Shown one piece after another: positions 37,240 to 47,150 of a stretch of DNA of 64,000 nucleotides. The DNA is from Pseudomonadota bacterium (GTDB taxonomy: Bacteria; Pseudomonadota; Gammaproteobacteria; Burkholderiales; Burkholderiaceae_C). The number at the start of each line of letters is the position of its first letter. The first letter of the stretch is position 1. The position numbers were made by a program, and so were the translations under genes. Below the pieces are notes generated by a model. The model did not search any database. It worked only from the letters and a program-made list of their open reading frames with translations, and had not been told where the DNA came from. The stretch lies in contig JAEWPH010000115.1 of NCBI GenBank assembly GCA_023460715.1, positions 7,168 to 71,167 of the forward strand, written 5' to 3'.

Positions 37240-37862
37240 GCTTGATTCCGAAAAAGGGCACCGTTTACGTTGTGGATGACGATGAAGCCGTCAGAGATTC
37301 CCTGCAGTGGCTTCTGGAAGGCAAGGACTACCGGGTAAGGTGCTTCGATTCGGCCGAGACATTCCTGTCGCGCTACGACCCTCGCGAGGTGGCCTGCCTC
37401 ATCGTGGACATCCGCATGGGCGGCATGACGGGCCTGGAACTGCAGGACCGCTTGCTCGAGCGCAAGTCGCCCCTGCCCATCGTCTTCATCACCGGCCACG
37501 GCGATGTGCCCATGGCCGTGAACACCATGAAGAAGGGCGCGCTGGACTTCATCCAGAAGCCGTTCAACGAAGAAGAGCTGCTGGCCCTGGTCGAACGCAT
37601 GCTCGAACATGCCCGCGAAGCCTTCGCCGGCCACCAGCAGGCCGCCAGCCGCGACGCCCTGCTGTCCAAGCTGACCGGCCGCGAGGCGCAGGTGCTCGAA
37701 CGCATCGTCGCCGGCCGCCTGAACAAGCAGATCGCCGACGACCTCGGCATCAGCATCAAGACGGTGGAGGCGCACCGCGCCAACATCATGGAAAAGCTCA
37801 GCGCCAACACCGTGGCCGACCTGCTCAAGATCGCCCTGGGGCAGACTGCGCCCAAGGCCTGA
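37236..37862 (+). CDS. FixJ/LuxR-type response regulator
   Basis: This 208-residue protein has an N-terminal receiver domain with the acidic pocket VVDDDEAVR, phosphoacceptor Asp58 in CLIVDIRMGGMTG, the FITGHGDVPMAV block, and Lys of DFIQKPF. The C-terminal LuxR-type helix-turn-helix is LTGREAQVLERIVAGRLNKQIADDLGISIKTVEAHRANIMEKL. The architecture is that of FixJ/TodT/DctR-like activators. It overlaps the kinase gene by four bases and is followed by a hairpin terminator. Confidence 0.94.
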   Translation: MSLIPKKGTVYVVDDDEAVRDSLQWLLEGKDYRVRCFDSAETFLSRYDPREVACLIVDIRMGGMTGLELQDRLLERKSPLPIVFITGHGDVPMAVNTMKKGALDFIQKPFNEEELLALVERMLEHAREAFAGHQQAASRDALLSKLTGREAQVLERIVAGRLNKQIADDLGISIKTVEAHRANIMEKLSANTVADLLKIALGQTAPKA

Positions 37863-37870
37863 TCGCTCCT

Positions 37871-37917
37871 TTTTCGATAGCTGTCTGCGCACTATTGACG
37901 GGCGCCAGACAGCTTTT
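37871..37917 (+). terminator. Hairpin terminator after the two-component operon, derived from repeat copy 7
   Basis: AGCTGTCTG at 37879-37887 pairs with CAGACAGCT at 37906-37914 and is followed by TTTTTT, a rho-independent terminator for the kinase/regulator operon. The TCGATAGCTGTCTGCGC half is identical to the same half of the repeat at 58952, so this is a rearranged copy of the interspersed element. Confidence 0.75.
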
Positions 37918-37943
37918 TTACTTGTACTCCCGGTAATTCAAAG

Positions 37944-38795
37944 ATGACAGCCCAACTGATCGACGGCAACGCCCTCTCCCGCCAACTGCGCACCCAGGTG
38001 GCCGAACGCGCCAACGCCCTGAAGGCCCGCGGCGTGACGCCAGGCCTCGCGGTGGTGCTGGTGGGCGAAAACCCGGCCAGCCAGGTCTACGTGCGCAACA
38101 AGGTCAAGGCCTGCGAGGACAGCGGCCTGCACTCGGTGCTGGAGAAGTACGACGCGGCGATGACCGAAGCCGACTTGCTCGCACGCGTGGAGGCGCTCAA
38201 CAATGACCCGGCCATCCACGGCATCCTGGTGCAACTTCCGCTGCCGGCCCACATCGACGCCCAGAAGGTCATCGAGGCCATCTCGCCCGCCAAGGACGTG
38301 GACGGCTTCCACATCGCCAGCGCCGGTGCGCTGATGACCGGCATGCCCGGCTTCTGGCCCTGCACGCCCTACGGCTGCATGAAAATGCTGGAGCACATCG
38401 GCTACGACCTGCGCGGCAAGCACGCCGTGGTCATCGGCCGCAGCAACATCGTGGGCAAGCCCATGGCGCTGATGCTGCTGGCCCAGGATGCCACCGTCAC
38501 CGTCTGCCACTCCCGCACGGCCGACCTCAAGGCGCAGACCCTGCAGGCCGACGTGATCGTCGCCGCGGTGGGCAAGCGCGACGTGTTGACGGCCGACATG
38601 GTCAAGCCAGGCGCCGTGGTCATCGACGTGGGCATGAACCGCAACGACGAGGGCAAGCTCTGCGGCGACGTGGATTTCGCCGGGGTGAAGGAAGTCGCTG
38701 GCTGGATCACCCCCGTGCCGGGCGGTGTCGGCCCCATGACCATCACCATGCTGCTGGTCAACACGCTGGAGGCCGCCGAGCGCGCCGCTGGCTGA
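37944..38795 (+). CDS. folD: Methylenetetrahydrofolate dehydrogenase / cyclohydrolase
   Basis: This 283-residue bifunctional enzyme of one-carbon metabolism has [22 protein letters not shown] (the Tyr and Lys are the catalytic pair), the signature [27 protein letters not shown], the NADP-binding [18 protein letters not shown], and the C-terminal [14 protein letters not shown]. It converts 5,10-methylene-THF to 10-formyl-THF in the cytoplasm. It is full length and starts 26 bases after the terminator. Confidence 0.97.
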   Translation: MTAQLIDGNALSRQLRTQVAERANALKARGVTPGLAVVLVGENPASQVYVRNKVKACEDSGLHSVLEKYDAAMTEADLLARVEALNNDPAIHGILVQLPLPAHIDAQKVIEAISPAKDVDGFHIASAGALMTGMPGFWPCTPYGCMKMLEHIGYDLRGKHAVVIGRSNIVGKPMALMLLAQDATVTVCHSRTADLKAQTLQADVIVAAVGKRDVLTADMVKPGAVVIDVGMNRNDEGKLCGDVDFAGVKEVAGWITPVPGGVGPMTITMLLVNTLEAAERAAG

Positions 38796-38884
38796 GCGCC
38801 GAGGCGCCCGGCCCATCGTCGGCATAGCGACGATCAATCCACTTCGTCATTGAAACCGGCGCGCTTGCCCGCACAATGCTTCGC

Positions 38885-40921
38885 ATGAGCAATCCTCTCC
38901 TCGACTTCTCCGACCTCCCGCAATTCGGCCGCATCCGCCCTGAAGATGTGCCCCAGGCCATCGACACGCTGCTCGAGCGCGCCAATACGGCTCTCGAGAC
39001 GGTGACGGCGCCGGACTTCCCGGCCCGCTGGGATGCCATTGCCAAAGTGCTGGACGTTGCCACCGAGGAGTTGGGCCGCGCCTGGGGTGCGGTGAGCCAT
39101 CTCAACAGCGTGGCGGACACGCCGGAGCTGCGCGCTGCATACAACGCCGCCCTGCCCCGCGTGACCGAGTTCTGGACGCGCCTGGGCGCCGACGAGCGGC
39201 TGTATGCCAAGTACAAGGCCATCGATCCGTCCACCCTCAGTCCCGAGCAACAGCAGGCGCTGCGCAACGCAGTGCGCAATTTCGTGCTTTCCGGCGCCGA
39301 ACTGCAAGGCCCGGCCCGCGAACGTTTTGCCCAGATCCAGGAACGCCAGGCCGAACTGAGCCAGAAGTTCAGCGAGAACGCGCTCGATGCCACCGACGCC
39401 TTCGCTTACTACGCGCAGGCCGAAGAGCTCGACGGTGTGCCGGCCGACGTACAACAGTCCGCACGGGCCGCGGCCCAGGCCGAGGGCAAGCCCGGCTACA
39501 AGCTCACGCTGAAGATGCCCTGCTACCTGCCGGTCATGCAGTTCGCCCGCAGCAGCGCCTTGCGCGAGACGCTCTACCGCGCCTATGTGACGCGCGCCTC
39601 GGACCAGGCCGAGGGCGACGCCCGCCGCTTCGACAACACCGAACTGGTCAAGGAAATCCTGGCGCTGCGCAAGGAAGAGGCACAGCTGCTGGGCTACGCC
39701 AACTTCGGCGAAGTATCGCTGGTGCCCAAGATGGCGGAGTCGCCCGCACAGGTCGTCGACTTCCTGCGCGACCTCGCCCGCCGCGCGCGGCCTTATGCCG
39801 AGCAGGACGTGGCCGACCTGCGCACCTTTGCGGCCGAGCAACTCGGCATCGCCGACCCGCAATCCTGGGACTGGCCCTACATCTCCGAGAAGCTCAAGGA
39901 ACAACGGTATTCCTTCAGCGAGCAGGAGGTGAAGCAGTACTTCACGGCGCCCAAGGTGCTGGGCGGCCTGTTCAAGATCATCGAAACGCTGTTCGAGGTC
40001 GCCATCCGCAAGGACAAGGCACCCGTGTGGAACCCCGCTGTGGAGTTCTACCGCATCGAACGCAATGGCCAGCTCATCGGCCAGTTCTATCTGGACCAGC
40101 CGGCCCGCGTCGGCAAGCGTGGCGGTGCCTGGATGGACGATGTGCGTGCCCGTTGGCTCCGTCCGGACACAGGTACCCTGCAGACGCCCGTGGCGCATCT
40201 CGTCTGCAACTTCGCCGAGGGCGTTGACGGCAAGCCGCCGCTGCTCACGCACGACGATGTCATCACCTTGTTCCACGAGTTCGGCCATGGCTTGCACCAC
40301 ATGCTCACGCAAGTGAACGAGCGCGACGTGTCGGGGATCAGCGGCGTGGAGTGGGACGCCGTCGAACTGCCGAGCCAGTTCATGGAGAACTTCTGCTGGG
40401 AATGGGATGTGCTCAAGCACATGACCTCGCACGTGGATACGGGCGAGCCTCTGCCGCGCGCCCTGTTCGACAAGATGATCGCCGCCAAGAATTTCCAGAG
40501 CGGCATGGCCACGCTGCGCCAGATCGAGTTCGCGCTGTTCGACATGCTGCTGCACACGGAGCACGACCCCGCCAGCGACTTCATGCCCCTGCTAGACCAG
40601 GTGCGCGCAGAGGTTGCCGTGCTGCAGCCTCCGGCTTTCAGCCGCTCGGCCCACACCTTCAGCCACATTTTTGCGGGCGGCTACGCCGCCGGTTACTACA
40701 GCTACAAGTGGGCGGAAGTGCTGAGCGCCGATGCCTATGCCGCCTTCGAGGAATCTGCCGGAGCGGATGGCCAGGCCGATGCCGAAACCGGCCGCCGCTA
40801 CCGCGAAGCCATCCTGGAAGCCGGAGGCAGCCGCCCTGCGATGGAGTCGTTCAAGGCCTTCCGTGGCCGCGAGCCGTCGCTGGATGCGCTGCTGCGCCAT
40901 CAGGGCATGGCCGCCGCCTGA
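38885..40921 (+). CDS. prlC: M3-family oligopeptidase A
   Basis: This 678-residue zinc metallopeptidase of the thimet oligopeptidase family has the active site LFHEFGHGLHH (His464, Glu465, His468), with the third zinc ligand in the downstream VEWDAVELPSQFMENF block. It degrades short peptides in the cytoplasm, including signal-peptide fragments. ATG 38876 is also in frame, but MSNPLLDFSDLP at 38885 matches the usual start of the family. It lies 89 bases after folD on the same strand. Confidence 0.94.
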   Translation: MSNPLLDFSDLPQFGRIRPEDVPQAIDTLLERANTALETVTAPDFPARWDAIAKVLDVATEELGRAWGAVSHLNSVADTPELRAAYNAALPRVTEFWTRLGADERLYAKYKAIDPSTLSPEQQQALRNAVRNFVLSGAELQGPARERFAQIQERQAELSQKFSENALDATDAFAYYAQAEELDGVPADVQQSARAAAQAEGKPGYKLTLKMPCYLPVMQFARSSALRETLYRAYVTRASDQAEGDARRFDNTELVKEILALRKEEAQLLGYANFGEVSLVPKMAESPAQVVDFLRDLARRARPYAEQDVADLRTFAAEQLGIADPQSWDWPYISEKLKEQRYSFSEQEVKQYFTAPKVLGGLFKIIETLFEVAIRKDKAPVWNPAVEFYRIERNGQLIGQFYLDQPARVGKRGGAWMDDVRARWLRPDTGTLQTPVAHLVCNFAEGVDGKPPLLTHDDVITLFHEFGHGLHHMLTQVNERDVSGISGVEWDAVELPSQFMENFCWEWDVLKHMTSHVDTGEPLPRALFDKMIAAKNFQSGMATLRQIEFALFDMLLHTEHDPASDFMPLLDQVRAEVAVLQPPAFSRSAHTFSHIFAGGYAAGYYSYKWAEVLSADAYAAFEESAGADGQADAETGRRYREAILEAGGSRPAMESFKAFRGREPSLDALLRHQGMAAA

Positions 40922-40973
40922 GCGAGTGGCCGGGCCAAACCAGACCACCAGCACAACGAGACAGGAGCCGCAC

Positions 40974-41612
40974 ATGAATCCACGCTACGCACTCTCCTTG
41001 GCGGGGGCCGCCGTGCTGGTACTGCTGGCCACCGCCGTGCAGGCCCAGCAGGTCTATCGCATCGTCGGGCCGGACGGCAAGGTCACCTTTTCAGACCGAG
41101 CCCCCGACCCTGCGGCCCAGGCCGCACCGGTGCCCACGGAGCGTGCTCAGGGCGCTGGCGGCCCCGCGTTGCCCTACGAGCTGCGCCAGGTCGCAGCCCG
41201 GTTTCCCGTCACGCTCTACACCGGCAATGACTGCGCGCCGTGCGCCAGCGCGCGCAATCTGTTGATCGCGCGGGGCGTACCGTTCACGGAACGCACGGTC
41301 AACACCAATGAAGACATTGAAGCCTTGCAGCGGCTGAGCGGCGGTACGAGCCTGCCCTTCGGTACCGTGGGTGGCCAGCAGCTGCAGGGATTTTCCGACA
41401 CGGAGTGGACGCAGTACCTGGACGCTGCCGGCTACCCCAAGCAGTCGCAGTTGCCGACCGGCTACCGCCGCGCGGCGGCCACGCCGCTGGTCGCCTCGGT
41501 CGCCAGGCCGGCCCCGGCACCCGCCGCTGCAGCGTCGGCCGTACGACCGGCCCAACCATCTGCCGCTCCCTCTGGCCCGACCCCCTCCAATCCGGCGGGC
41601 ATCACGTTCTGA
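40974..41612 (+). CDS. Secreted glutaredoxin-like protein with DUF4124-type N-terminus
   Basis: This is a 212-residue protein. Residues 1-24 are a signal peptide ending VQAQ. The mature N-terminus QQVYRIVGPDGKVTFSDRAP resembles DUF4124. From about residue 78 is a glutaredoxin/thioredoxin fold with CAPC (YTGNDCAPCASARNLL) and the cis-Pro motif TSLPFGTVGG. The last 50 residues are Ala/Pro-rich and probably disordered. It is likely an envelope thiol-disulfide protein of unknown partner. AGGAG gives a good ribosome site. It follows prlC by 52 bases. Confidence 0.85.
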   Translation: MNPRYALSLAGAAVLVLLATAVQAQQVYRIVGPDGKVTFSDRAPDPAAQAAPVPTERAQGAGGPALPYELRQVAARFPVTLYTGNDCAPCASARNLLIARGVPFTERTVNTNEDIEALQRLSGGTSLPFGTVGGQQLQGFSDTEWTQYLDAAGYPKQSQLPTGYRRAAATPLVASVARPAPAPAAAASAVRPAQPSAAPSGPTPSNPAGITF

Positions 41613-41655
41613 TGTACTGAACCCGCGGACCTGCAGCGCAGGCCATTCATCGCAT

Positions 41656-42351
41656 TCAGAAGGTCAGCGTTTTCACGCCTTCCGCGGTACCCAGGAGGCA
41701 CACACTGGCCTTTTGGTGTGCGAATACGCCCACGGTCAGCACGCCGGGCCACTGATTCACCTCAGACTCGAACATCAGCGGATCCCGGATGCGCAAGCCC
41801 AGCACATCCACGATGTGCTGCCCGTTGTCGGTGACGAGCGGCTGTCCGTCCCGAAGCCGGACGGTGGCCGAACCGCCCAGCGCTTGGAACCGCCGCCGGA
41901 CATGTTCGGTGGCCATGGGAATGACCTCTACCGGCAGGGGAAAGCTGCCGAGCACATCGACCAGCTTGGACTCGTCCGCAATGCAGACGAACCGCTGCGC
42001 CAGCGCCGCGACGATCTTCTCCCGCGTGAGCGCCGCTCCACCGCCCTTGACCATATGGCCCTGCGCATCGATCTCATCGGCCCCATCGATGTACACCGCG
42101 AGCGATTCGACTTCATTCGCATCGAATACCGGAATCCCCAGCGCCTTCAGCCGCTCGGTGCTGGCCACTGAACTGGAGACGGCGCCGCGGATGCGGTCCT
42201 TCATGCTGGCGAGAGCTTCGATGAACTTGTTGACCGTGGAGCCGGTACCGACGCCGACGATCTCGCCCGGCACTACGTACTGCAACGCGGCCTGGCCGAC
42301 GAGGGCCTTGAGTTCGTCTTGGGTCAAGGAGGAAGAGGGAGTGGTCGTCAT
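41656..42351 (-). CDS. rpiA: Ribose-5-phosphate isomerase A
   Basis: This 231-residue enzyme of the pentose phosphate pathway has the phosphate-binding [15 protein letters not shown], the catalytic [24 protein letters not shown] and the conserved [10 protein letters not shown]. The frame continues upstream past pyrD's start, but ATG 42351 gives the normal N-terminus. It is divergent from pyrD with 34 bases between the starts, so the promoters must overlap. Confidence 0.96.
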   Translation of the reverse strand: MTTTPSSSLTQDELKALVGQAALQYVVPGEIVGVGTGSTVNKFIEALASMKDRIRGAVSSSVASTERLKALGIPVFDANEVESLAVYIDGADEIDAQGHMVKGGGAALTREKIVAALAQRFVCIADESKLVDVLGSFPLPVEVIPMATEHVRRRFQALGGSATVRLRDGQPLVTDNGQHIVDVLGLRIRDPLMFESEVNQWPGVLTVGVFAHQKASVCLLGTAEGVKTLTF

Positions 42352-42385
42352 GGGAGAAAATCGGAGTGATCCCGGAATTATCCCC

Positions 42386-43456
42386 ATGTCGCTCATCCCC
42401 TACTCCCTCGCCCGCCCCTTTCTCTTCGGCCTGGACGCCGAAGCCGCCCACGATCTCACCATGGACATGCTCGCGCGAGGCCAGCGCACGCCGCTGCAGT
42501 GGGCGTGGAGCAGCGAAACCGTGGACGATCCTATTGAACTCGCCGGCCTGACGTTCCCCAACCGTGTCGGCATGGCCGCAGGCCTGGACAAGAATGCCCG
42601 GTGCATCGACGCCCTGGGGGCGATGGGCTTTGGCTTCGTGGAGGTTGGGACGGTCACGCCCAAGGCACAGCCCGGCAATCCCAAGCCGCGCATGTTCCGT
42701 CTGCCGCAAGCCCGGGCCCTGATCAACCGGCTGGGCTTCAATAACGAGGGGCTGGACGCCTTCCTGCACAACGTGCAGCAAGCGCGCTTCCGCCAGCAGC
42801 CTCGAAAGCATCCCATGCTGTTGGGCCTGAACATTGGCAAGAACGCCAGCACGCCCATCGAACAAGCCACCGGCGATTATCTGACCTGCCTGGAGGGCGT
42901 CTTCCCGCATGCAGACTATGTCACCGTCAACATCAGCTCACCCAACACGCAGAACCTCCGTGCGCTCCAGAGCGACGAGGCGCTGGACCAATTGCTGAGC
43001 GCCATCGCCGAGCGGCGCGCCACGCTGGCAAGCCAACACCTCGCTGCCCATGGCAAAGAGCGACGCGTTCCGATCTTCGTGAAGATCGCACCCGACCTGG
43101 ACGAAGCGCAGGTGGCCGTCATCGCCGCCACGCTGCAGCGCCATCGCATGGACGGCGTCATCGCCACCAACACGACCATCCAGCGGGATGCCGTGCAAGG
43201 CCTGAGCCACGCGGCAGAAGCCGGCGGCCTCAGCGGCGCCCCCGTCCTCCAGGCCAGCAACCGTGTGATCCGTCAACTGCGCGCTGCACTGGGCCCGGGT
43301 TTCCCCATCATCGGCGTCGGCGGCATCCTGAGCGCTGCCGACGCCGTGAGCAAGATCGAAGCGGGTGCCGACGTGGTGCAGATCTATACGGGCTTGATCT
43401 ACGAAGGTCCCACCCTCGTCAATCGGGCAGCCCGGGCCATCAAAGCGTTGCGCTGA
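42386..43456 (+). CDS. pyrD: Dihydroorotate dehydrogenase, quinone-dependent (class 2)
   Basis: This 356-residue enzyme oxidises dihydroorotate to orotate at the inner membrane and passes electrons to quinone. Class 2 marks are the N-terminal membrane-associated helices ([22 protein letters not shown]), [14 protein letters not shown], the FMN-binding [20 protein letters not shown] with its catalytic Ser, and [14 protein letters not shown] rho-independent terminator follows directly. The upstream frame through rpiA is not coding. Confidence 0.97.
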   Translation: MSLIPYSLARPFLFGLDAEAAHDLTMDMLARGQRTPLQWAWSSETVDDPIELAGLTFPNRVGMAAGLDKNARCIDALGAMGFGFVEVGTVTPKAQPGNPKPRMFRLPQARALINRLGFNNEGLDAFLHNVQQARFRQQPRKHPMLLGLNIGKNASTPIEQATGDYLTCLEGVFPHADYVTVNISSPNTQNLRALQSDEALDQLLSAIAERRATLASQHLAAHGKERRVPIFVKIAPDLDEAQVAVIAATLQRHRMDGVIATNTTIQRDAVQGLSHAAEAGGLSGAPVLQASNRVIRQLRAALGPGFPIIGVGGILSAADAVSKIEAGADVVQIYTGLIYEGPTLVNRAARAIKALR

Positions 43457-43476
43457 ATCTTCAAACGCCTCCAACA

Positions 43477-43502
43477 AAAAAAGGCCCCAGGGGCCTTTTT
43501 TT
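43477..43502. terminator. Bidirectional rho-independent terminator
   Basis: AAGGCCCC and GGGGCCTT (43481-43497, overlapping at the centre) form a short GC-rich stem with A7 on the left and T7 on the right. It can therefore stop transcription from pyrD on the plus strand and from the YqjK-like gene on the minus strand. Confidence 0.88.
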
Positions 43503-43523
43503 ACATGGCAAGAGCAGCGAAGG

Positions 43524-43847
43524 TCACCGCCGCATGCGCGCCAGCAAAGGCATGAGCACGCTGGACCAGCGGATCAGTCGGCTCGGACCTGCAGCCAAGG
43601 CGCCCAGCGCGGCCACCGCCACCACGGCTGGATGCAACCGGGCGAAAGCCAAGACCCGGGCCACCAGCGGCGCCTGGGGGTCGATTCCGGCGTCTTCCGC
43701 CTGCAGCGCCACCGCTTGGCGGTGCGCCGCGCGGCGGGCCCGCAGACGTTCGCGCTGCAAGGCAATCCGTTCCAGCACCTTCTGCTGGGGTTCCGTAGGT
43801 GTGGGGAGGCCGGAGTCGCGCTCCAGCGGAGGTCGCATGCTACTCAC
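43524..43847 (-). CDS. YqjK-like small membrane-associated protein
   Basis: This 107-residue protein has a charged Arg-rich first half (QQKVLERIALQRERLRARRAAHRQ) and one hydrophobic segment at about residues 72-88 (HPAVVAVAALGALAAGP). It is the third gene of an operon whose first two products resemble YqjD and YqjE, which is the reason for the YqjK-like label; sequence similarity alone is thin. Its start overlaps the stop of the YqjE-like gene by four bases. Confidence 0.7.
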   Translation of the reverse strand: MSSMRPPLERDSGLPTPTEPQQKVLERIALQRERLRARRAAHRQAVALQAEDAGIDPQAPLVARVLAFARLHPAVVAVAALGALAAGPSRLIRWSSVLMPLLARMRR

Positions 43848-44239
43848 AGTCGCTCCTTGATTTCTCGCCAGTCATGGGCCAACTCGCGGCGCGTGAGGGC
43901 AAAGGCGTTGCCGGCCTGGCGCACGGTGGAAATCAGCGTGCCGAGCACGGCGGCCCAGATGAGCAGCCATCCACCGGCGACCAGCCAAGCCACCAAGATG
44001 CGATGCGGTGTGTCCCAGAACTGCACCAGAAGCGCCACGGACAGCAGCGTCAGGGTGACCACGGTGAGACCACCGAGTGCAACGGCAAGGACCACCAAGC
44101 GCCCCAGGCGCCGCTTTTGCTCCGACCACTCCAGCCTGGCAAGCTCCAGACGATCTTCCGCCGCAATTGCGCCTTCAATGATGTTGGCACGCCAGCGCGC
44201 GACCCAGCCTTCCAGGCCCAAAAGGGCAAACCAGTTCAT
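43844..44239 (-). CDS. YqjE-like (phage-holin-family) membrane protein
   Basis: This 131-residue protein has an amphipathic N-terminal region (EDRLELARLEWSEQKRRLGR) and two membrane segments at about residues 48-70 and 82-104, the YqjE/holin-superfamily 3_6 pattern. It is probably an inner-membrane stress protein. It lies between the DUF883-like gene (50 bases upstream) and the YqjK-like gene, with which it overlaps. Confidence 0.82.
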   Translation of the reverse strand: MNWFALLGLEGWVARWRANIIEGAIAAEDRLELARLEWSEQKRRLGRLVVLAVALGGLTVVTLTLLSVALLVQFWDTPHRILVAWLVAGGWLLIWAAVLGTLISTVRQAGNAFALTRRELAHDWREIKERL

Positions 44240-44289
44240 GCGGCGCTTTCGTTATGCATTGTGATCGTCCTCCCCGCGACCTTCATCGA

Positions 44290-44598
44290 TCAACGGCGGG
44301 CAAGCAGGAAACCCACCAGCGCACCTGCTGCGAGGGCTGCGCCAGCCACTCGCCAGGGCTCATCGTGGGCATACCGGTCGGCAGCACGTGCTGCCTCCTT
44401 GGCTTGGTAGGCGGCCTCTTGCGCTGCACGTGCTGCGGATTCACGCACGGTATGGATGCCGTCGTCGAGGCGCTGACGCAGGCGCTTGATTTCGGGAACG
44501 CTGTCCAGGTCCTTGCTGGAAATCAGGCTCCGAAGATCGGAAACGAGCTTTTCGAGTTCGTGTTGTGCGTTGGAAACGGTGTCGGAAGCAGTAGTCAT
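44290..44598 (-). CDS. DUF883 / ElaB-YqjD family ribosome-associated membrane protein
   Basis: This 102-residue protein has a long helical first part (NAQHELEKLVSDLRSLISS), then RAAQEAAYQAKEAARAADRYAHDEPW. A C-terminal membrane anchor with the Gly/Ala motif (VAGAALAAGALVGFLLARR) is the hallmark of ElaB/YqjD. E. coli YqjD binds ribosomes at the membrane in stationary phase. The frame reaches 44625, but ATG 44598 (MTTASDT) gives the usual start. It is the first gene of the yqjDEK-like operon. Confidence 0.88.
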   Translation of the reverse strand: MTTASDTVSNAQHELEKLVSDLRSLISSKDLDSVPEIKRLRQRLDDGIHTVRESAARAAQEAAYQAKEAARAADRYAHDEPWRVAGAALAAGALVGFLLARR

Positions 44599-44737
44599 AC
44601 ACAAGCCTTTCATAGCAGGAAACAACGGTAATCCGCCATGTCCCAGGGGGGTGTAGGCGGACGCCTCATCTTAGCCAATGCACCCGTACGGATGGCTGCC
44701 GTACAGCAATCAGGGGCTTCATGGCGGCGGGTCGGTT

Positions 44738-45844
44738 TCAAGAAAGCGAAGACACCATCTTGGCGACATGCTCGGCGATGGCAAGAGAGCTGGTCAGCCC
44801 CGGCGACTCGATACCGAACAGGTTGACCAGTCCAGGCGCGCCATGGTGATCGGGACCCTGGATCAGGAAATCGCCTGCCGGTTCTGCGGGGCCGTGGATC
44901 TTGGGACGGATGCCGGCATAGCCGGGCGTCAGCGCGCCGTCTCGCAGCGCTGGCCAGTACTTGCGCACCTCGGCATAGAAGGCATCGCCCCTTCGGGGGT
45001 CGACCACCAGATCCTGCGCGTCAGAAACCCACTCGACGTCCGGGCCGAATTTGGCCTGGCCGCCCAGATCCAGCGTGAGATGGACACCCAGGCCGGCGGG
45101 CTCTGGCACCGGATACACCAAACGTGTAAAAGGCGCCCGACCTGCCAGCGTGAAGTAACTGCCCTTGGCGTAATGCGCTTGCGGCACATGACGCGGATCC
45201 AGCCCTTCGAAGCGCCCGGCGAGATCAGGCGCGTGGAGCCCCGCCGCATTGACGACGGTGCGGGCCGCGATGCCCGTGCCGTCCTCGGTCTGGAGGTGGA
45301 TCCGATCGTCGGCCACACGGGCCCGCGCCACCGGGGAATGGAAGGCCACCAGTCCGCCGGCGTGCTCCAGGTCGCCCTGCAGGGCCAGCATCAACGCGTG
45401 ACTGTCCACGATGCCCGTGCTTGGAGACAGCAGCGCAGCATGGCACGCAAGTGCAGGCTCCAGCGCCTGCGCCTGATCGCTCGTGAGCCACTGGAGATCA
45501 TCCACGCCATTGGCCCGGGCCTTGGCCCGGATGGCTTGGAGCGTCTCCACCTGCTGCGGCGCGGTTGCCACGATGAGTTTGCCGCAACGGCGGTGCGGCA
45601 CGCCTCTGTCTGCGCAGTAGGCATACAGCAATGCCTTGCCCTGCACGCACAGCCGGGCCTTCAGCGAACCTGCAGGGTAATAAATGCCGGCATGGATCAC
45701 TTCACTGTTGCGCGAACTCGTGCCGGTGCCAATGGCCCCCTCGGCTTCAAGCACCCATACCTCGCGCCCGCTCAGGGCCAAGGCACGTGCCACGGCCAAG
45801 CCCACGACACCTGCGCCGATGACCACGCAATCGATCCGCTCCAT
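44738..45844 (-). CDS. FAD-dependent oxidoreductase of the LhgO/L-2-hydroxyglutarate oxidase-like family
   Basis: This is a 368-residue protein with the N-terminal FAD-binding motif [18 protein letters not shown]. The family block [35 protein letters not shown] resembles that of L-2-hydroxyglutarate oxidases. Near the C-terminus are [11 protein letters not shown] and [21 protein letters not shown]. The substrate is not proven; members oxidise 2-hydroxyacids or related compounds. GGGAGG precedes the ATG at 45844. It follows the HDAC-family gene by 42 bases, so the two probably form an operon. Confidence 0.85.
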   Translation of the reverse strand: MERIDCVVIGAGVVGLAVARALALSGREVWVLEAEGAIGTGTSSRNSEVIHAGIYYPAGSLKARLCVQGKALLYAYCADRGVPHRRCGKLIVATAPQQVETLQAIRAKARANGVDDLQWLTSDQAQALEPALACHAALLSPSTGIVDSHALMLALQGDLEHAGGLVAFHSPVARARVADDRIHLQTEDGTGIAARTVVNAAGLHAPDLAGRFEGLDPRHVPQAHYAKGSYFTLAGRAPFTRLVYPVPEPAGLGVHLTLDLGGQAKFGPDVEWVSDAQDLVVDPRRGDAFYAEVRKYWPALRDGALTPGYAGIRPKIHGPAEPAGDFLIQGPDHHGAPGLVNLFGIESPGLTSSLAIAEHVAKMVSSLS

Positions 45845-45886
45845 TTCATCCTCCCCTGGTGCTGCATGCACGGGCCGTCCATTGGC

Positions 45887-46924
45887 TCACGCCTGCTCGA
45901 AGCCTTCCAGCACGTTCACCGCATTCAGGCCCAGTTCCGACGCCGCATAGCCGCCCTCCAGCACGAAGACCGTGGGCAGACCCATCTGTGATAAGCGCTG
46001 GCCCAATGTCACGAAATCCGCAGAAGCCAGCTTGAAGCGCGAAATGGGATCTCCTGCAAACGTATCGAGGCCTAGGGAGACCACCAGCCCTTCGGCCCCA
46101 AAGCCTCCGATGCGCGCGCATGCCTGCTCCAGCGTGGCGAACCACTCACGCGCAGTGGTGCCCGCCGGAAGTGGAAGGTTCAAATTGAAGCCGGTGCCAG
46201 CCCCCTCCCCCGTCTCGTCGGCGTGGCCAAGGTAGAACGGATATTCTGTCCGCGGGTCACCGTGGATACTGACGAAGAACACGTCGGAGCGGCCATAGAA
46301 AATGCTCTGCGTGCCGTTGCCGTGGTGGTAGTCCACGTCCAGCACCGCCACTTTGCCAAAGCCGCGCAGTCTCAGCGTCTGTGCGGCCACTGCCGCATTG
46401 TTGAGAAAGCAGTAGCCGCCCATGAAATCCGGACCGGCATGGTGGCCCGGTGGACGTGTATTGCAAAAGGCGGCACGGGCACCATCCGCCACGAATGCCG
46501 CGGCGCTGGCGGCGGCATCCGCGCCTGCCTTGGCGGCAGCCCAGGTCCCCTCGGCCATCGGCGTGCCGTTGTCCATGGAATACAACCCCAGGCGGGCAAC
46601 GAAGTTGTCTGGCTCGATGTCAGAGCGCAGCGTGCGCACCGGCCAGACCGACGGAAAGGGTTGCACGGCTCCGTTGGCTTGATCCAGTGCCAACCACTGC
46701 TGCCAAGCGGTTTGCAGGAAGCGCAGGTAACGCGCCGAATGCACCTGGTTCAGCGCTTCGCTGCAGTCCTCTGTCGCTCCGCGCAGCTCATGCCCCCGCT
46801 CACGCAGGCGGGCCTCCACGAAATCGGCGCGCGCCGGCTTCTCGAAGCACGGCACCCGTTCGCCGCGGAAGAACTCGTGGACGGGCGCGTGCCCTTGGTG
46901 CAAAGCGTTGTGAAAAGTGATCAT
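45887..46924 (-). CDS. Histone-deacetylase-family zinc hydrolase (AcuC/AphA-like)
   Basis: This 345-residue protein has the deacetylase core motifs RPPGHHAGPDFMGGYCFLNNAAVAA (catalytic His pair), VLDVDYHHGNGTQSIFY (Asp and His zinc ligands) and SLGLDTFAGDPISRFKL (third ligand Asp). Bacterial members remove acetyl groups from polyamines or from acetyl-CoA synthetase. The N-terminal 100 residues with FEKPARADFVEARLRERGHE resemble the acetylpolyamine amidohydrolase class, so that activity is somewhat favoured. ATG 46924 was chosen. It is upstream of the FAD oxidoreductase gene. Confidence 0.88.
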   Translation of the reverse strand: MITFHNALHQGHAPVHEFFRGERVPCFEKPARADFVEARLRERGHELRGATEDCSEALNQVHSARYLRFLQTAWQQWLALDQANGAVQPFPSVWPVRTLRSDIEPDNFVARLGLYSMDNGTPMAEGTWAAAKAGADAAASAAAFVADGARAAFCNTRPPGHHAGPDFMGGYCFLNNAAVAAQTLRLRGFGKVAVLDVDYHHGNGTQSIFYGRSDVFFVSIHGDPRTEYPFYLGHADETGEGAGTGFNLNLPLPAGTTAREWFATLEQACARIGGFGAEGLVVSLGLDTFAGDPISRFKLASADFVTLGQRLSQMGLPTVFVLEGGYAASELGLNAVNVLEGFEQA

Positions 46925-47150
46925 GGTCGGGTCAGGCAAGCCCTACGCTGCGTGAAAGCAGGGGAAGGCAACATGGCGCCGTCGCCAGCCCAGCCATCCA
47001 GGGGCGATCGGCCCAGGATCATGACATGCGTAAACCGGCAAAAGCAGGAGGCCTGCCGGGAAATGTCCGACTCGCGCGTTCTCGTCTTCTACACCGCACT
47101 TTTTAAGGGCGCGAACCGCCACCTCGACGCCAGCGCATCCCGAGAACCCA

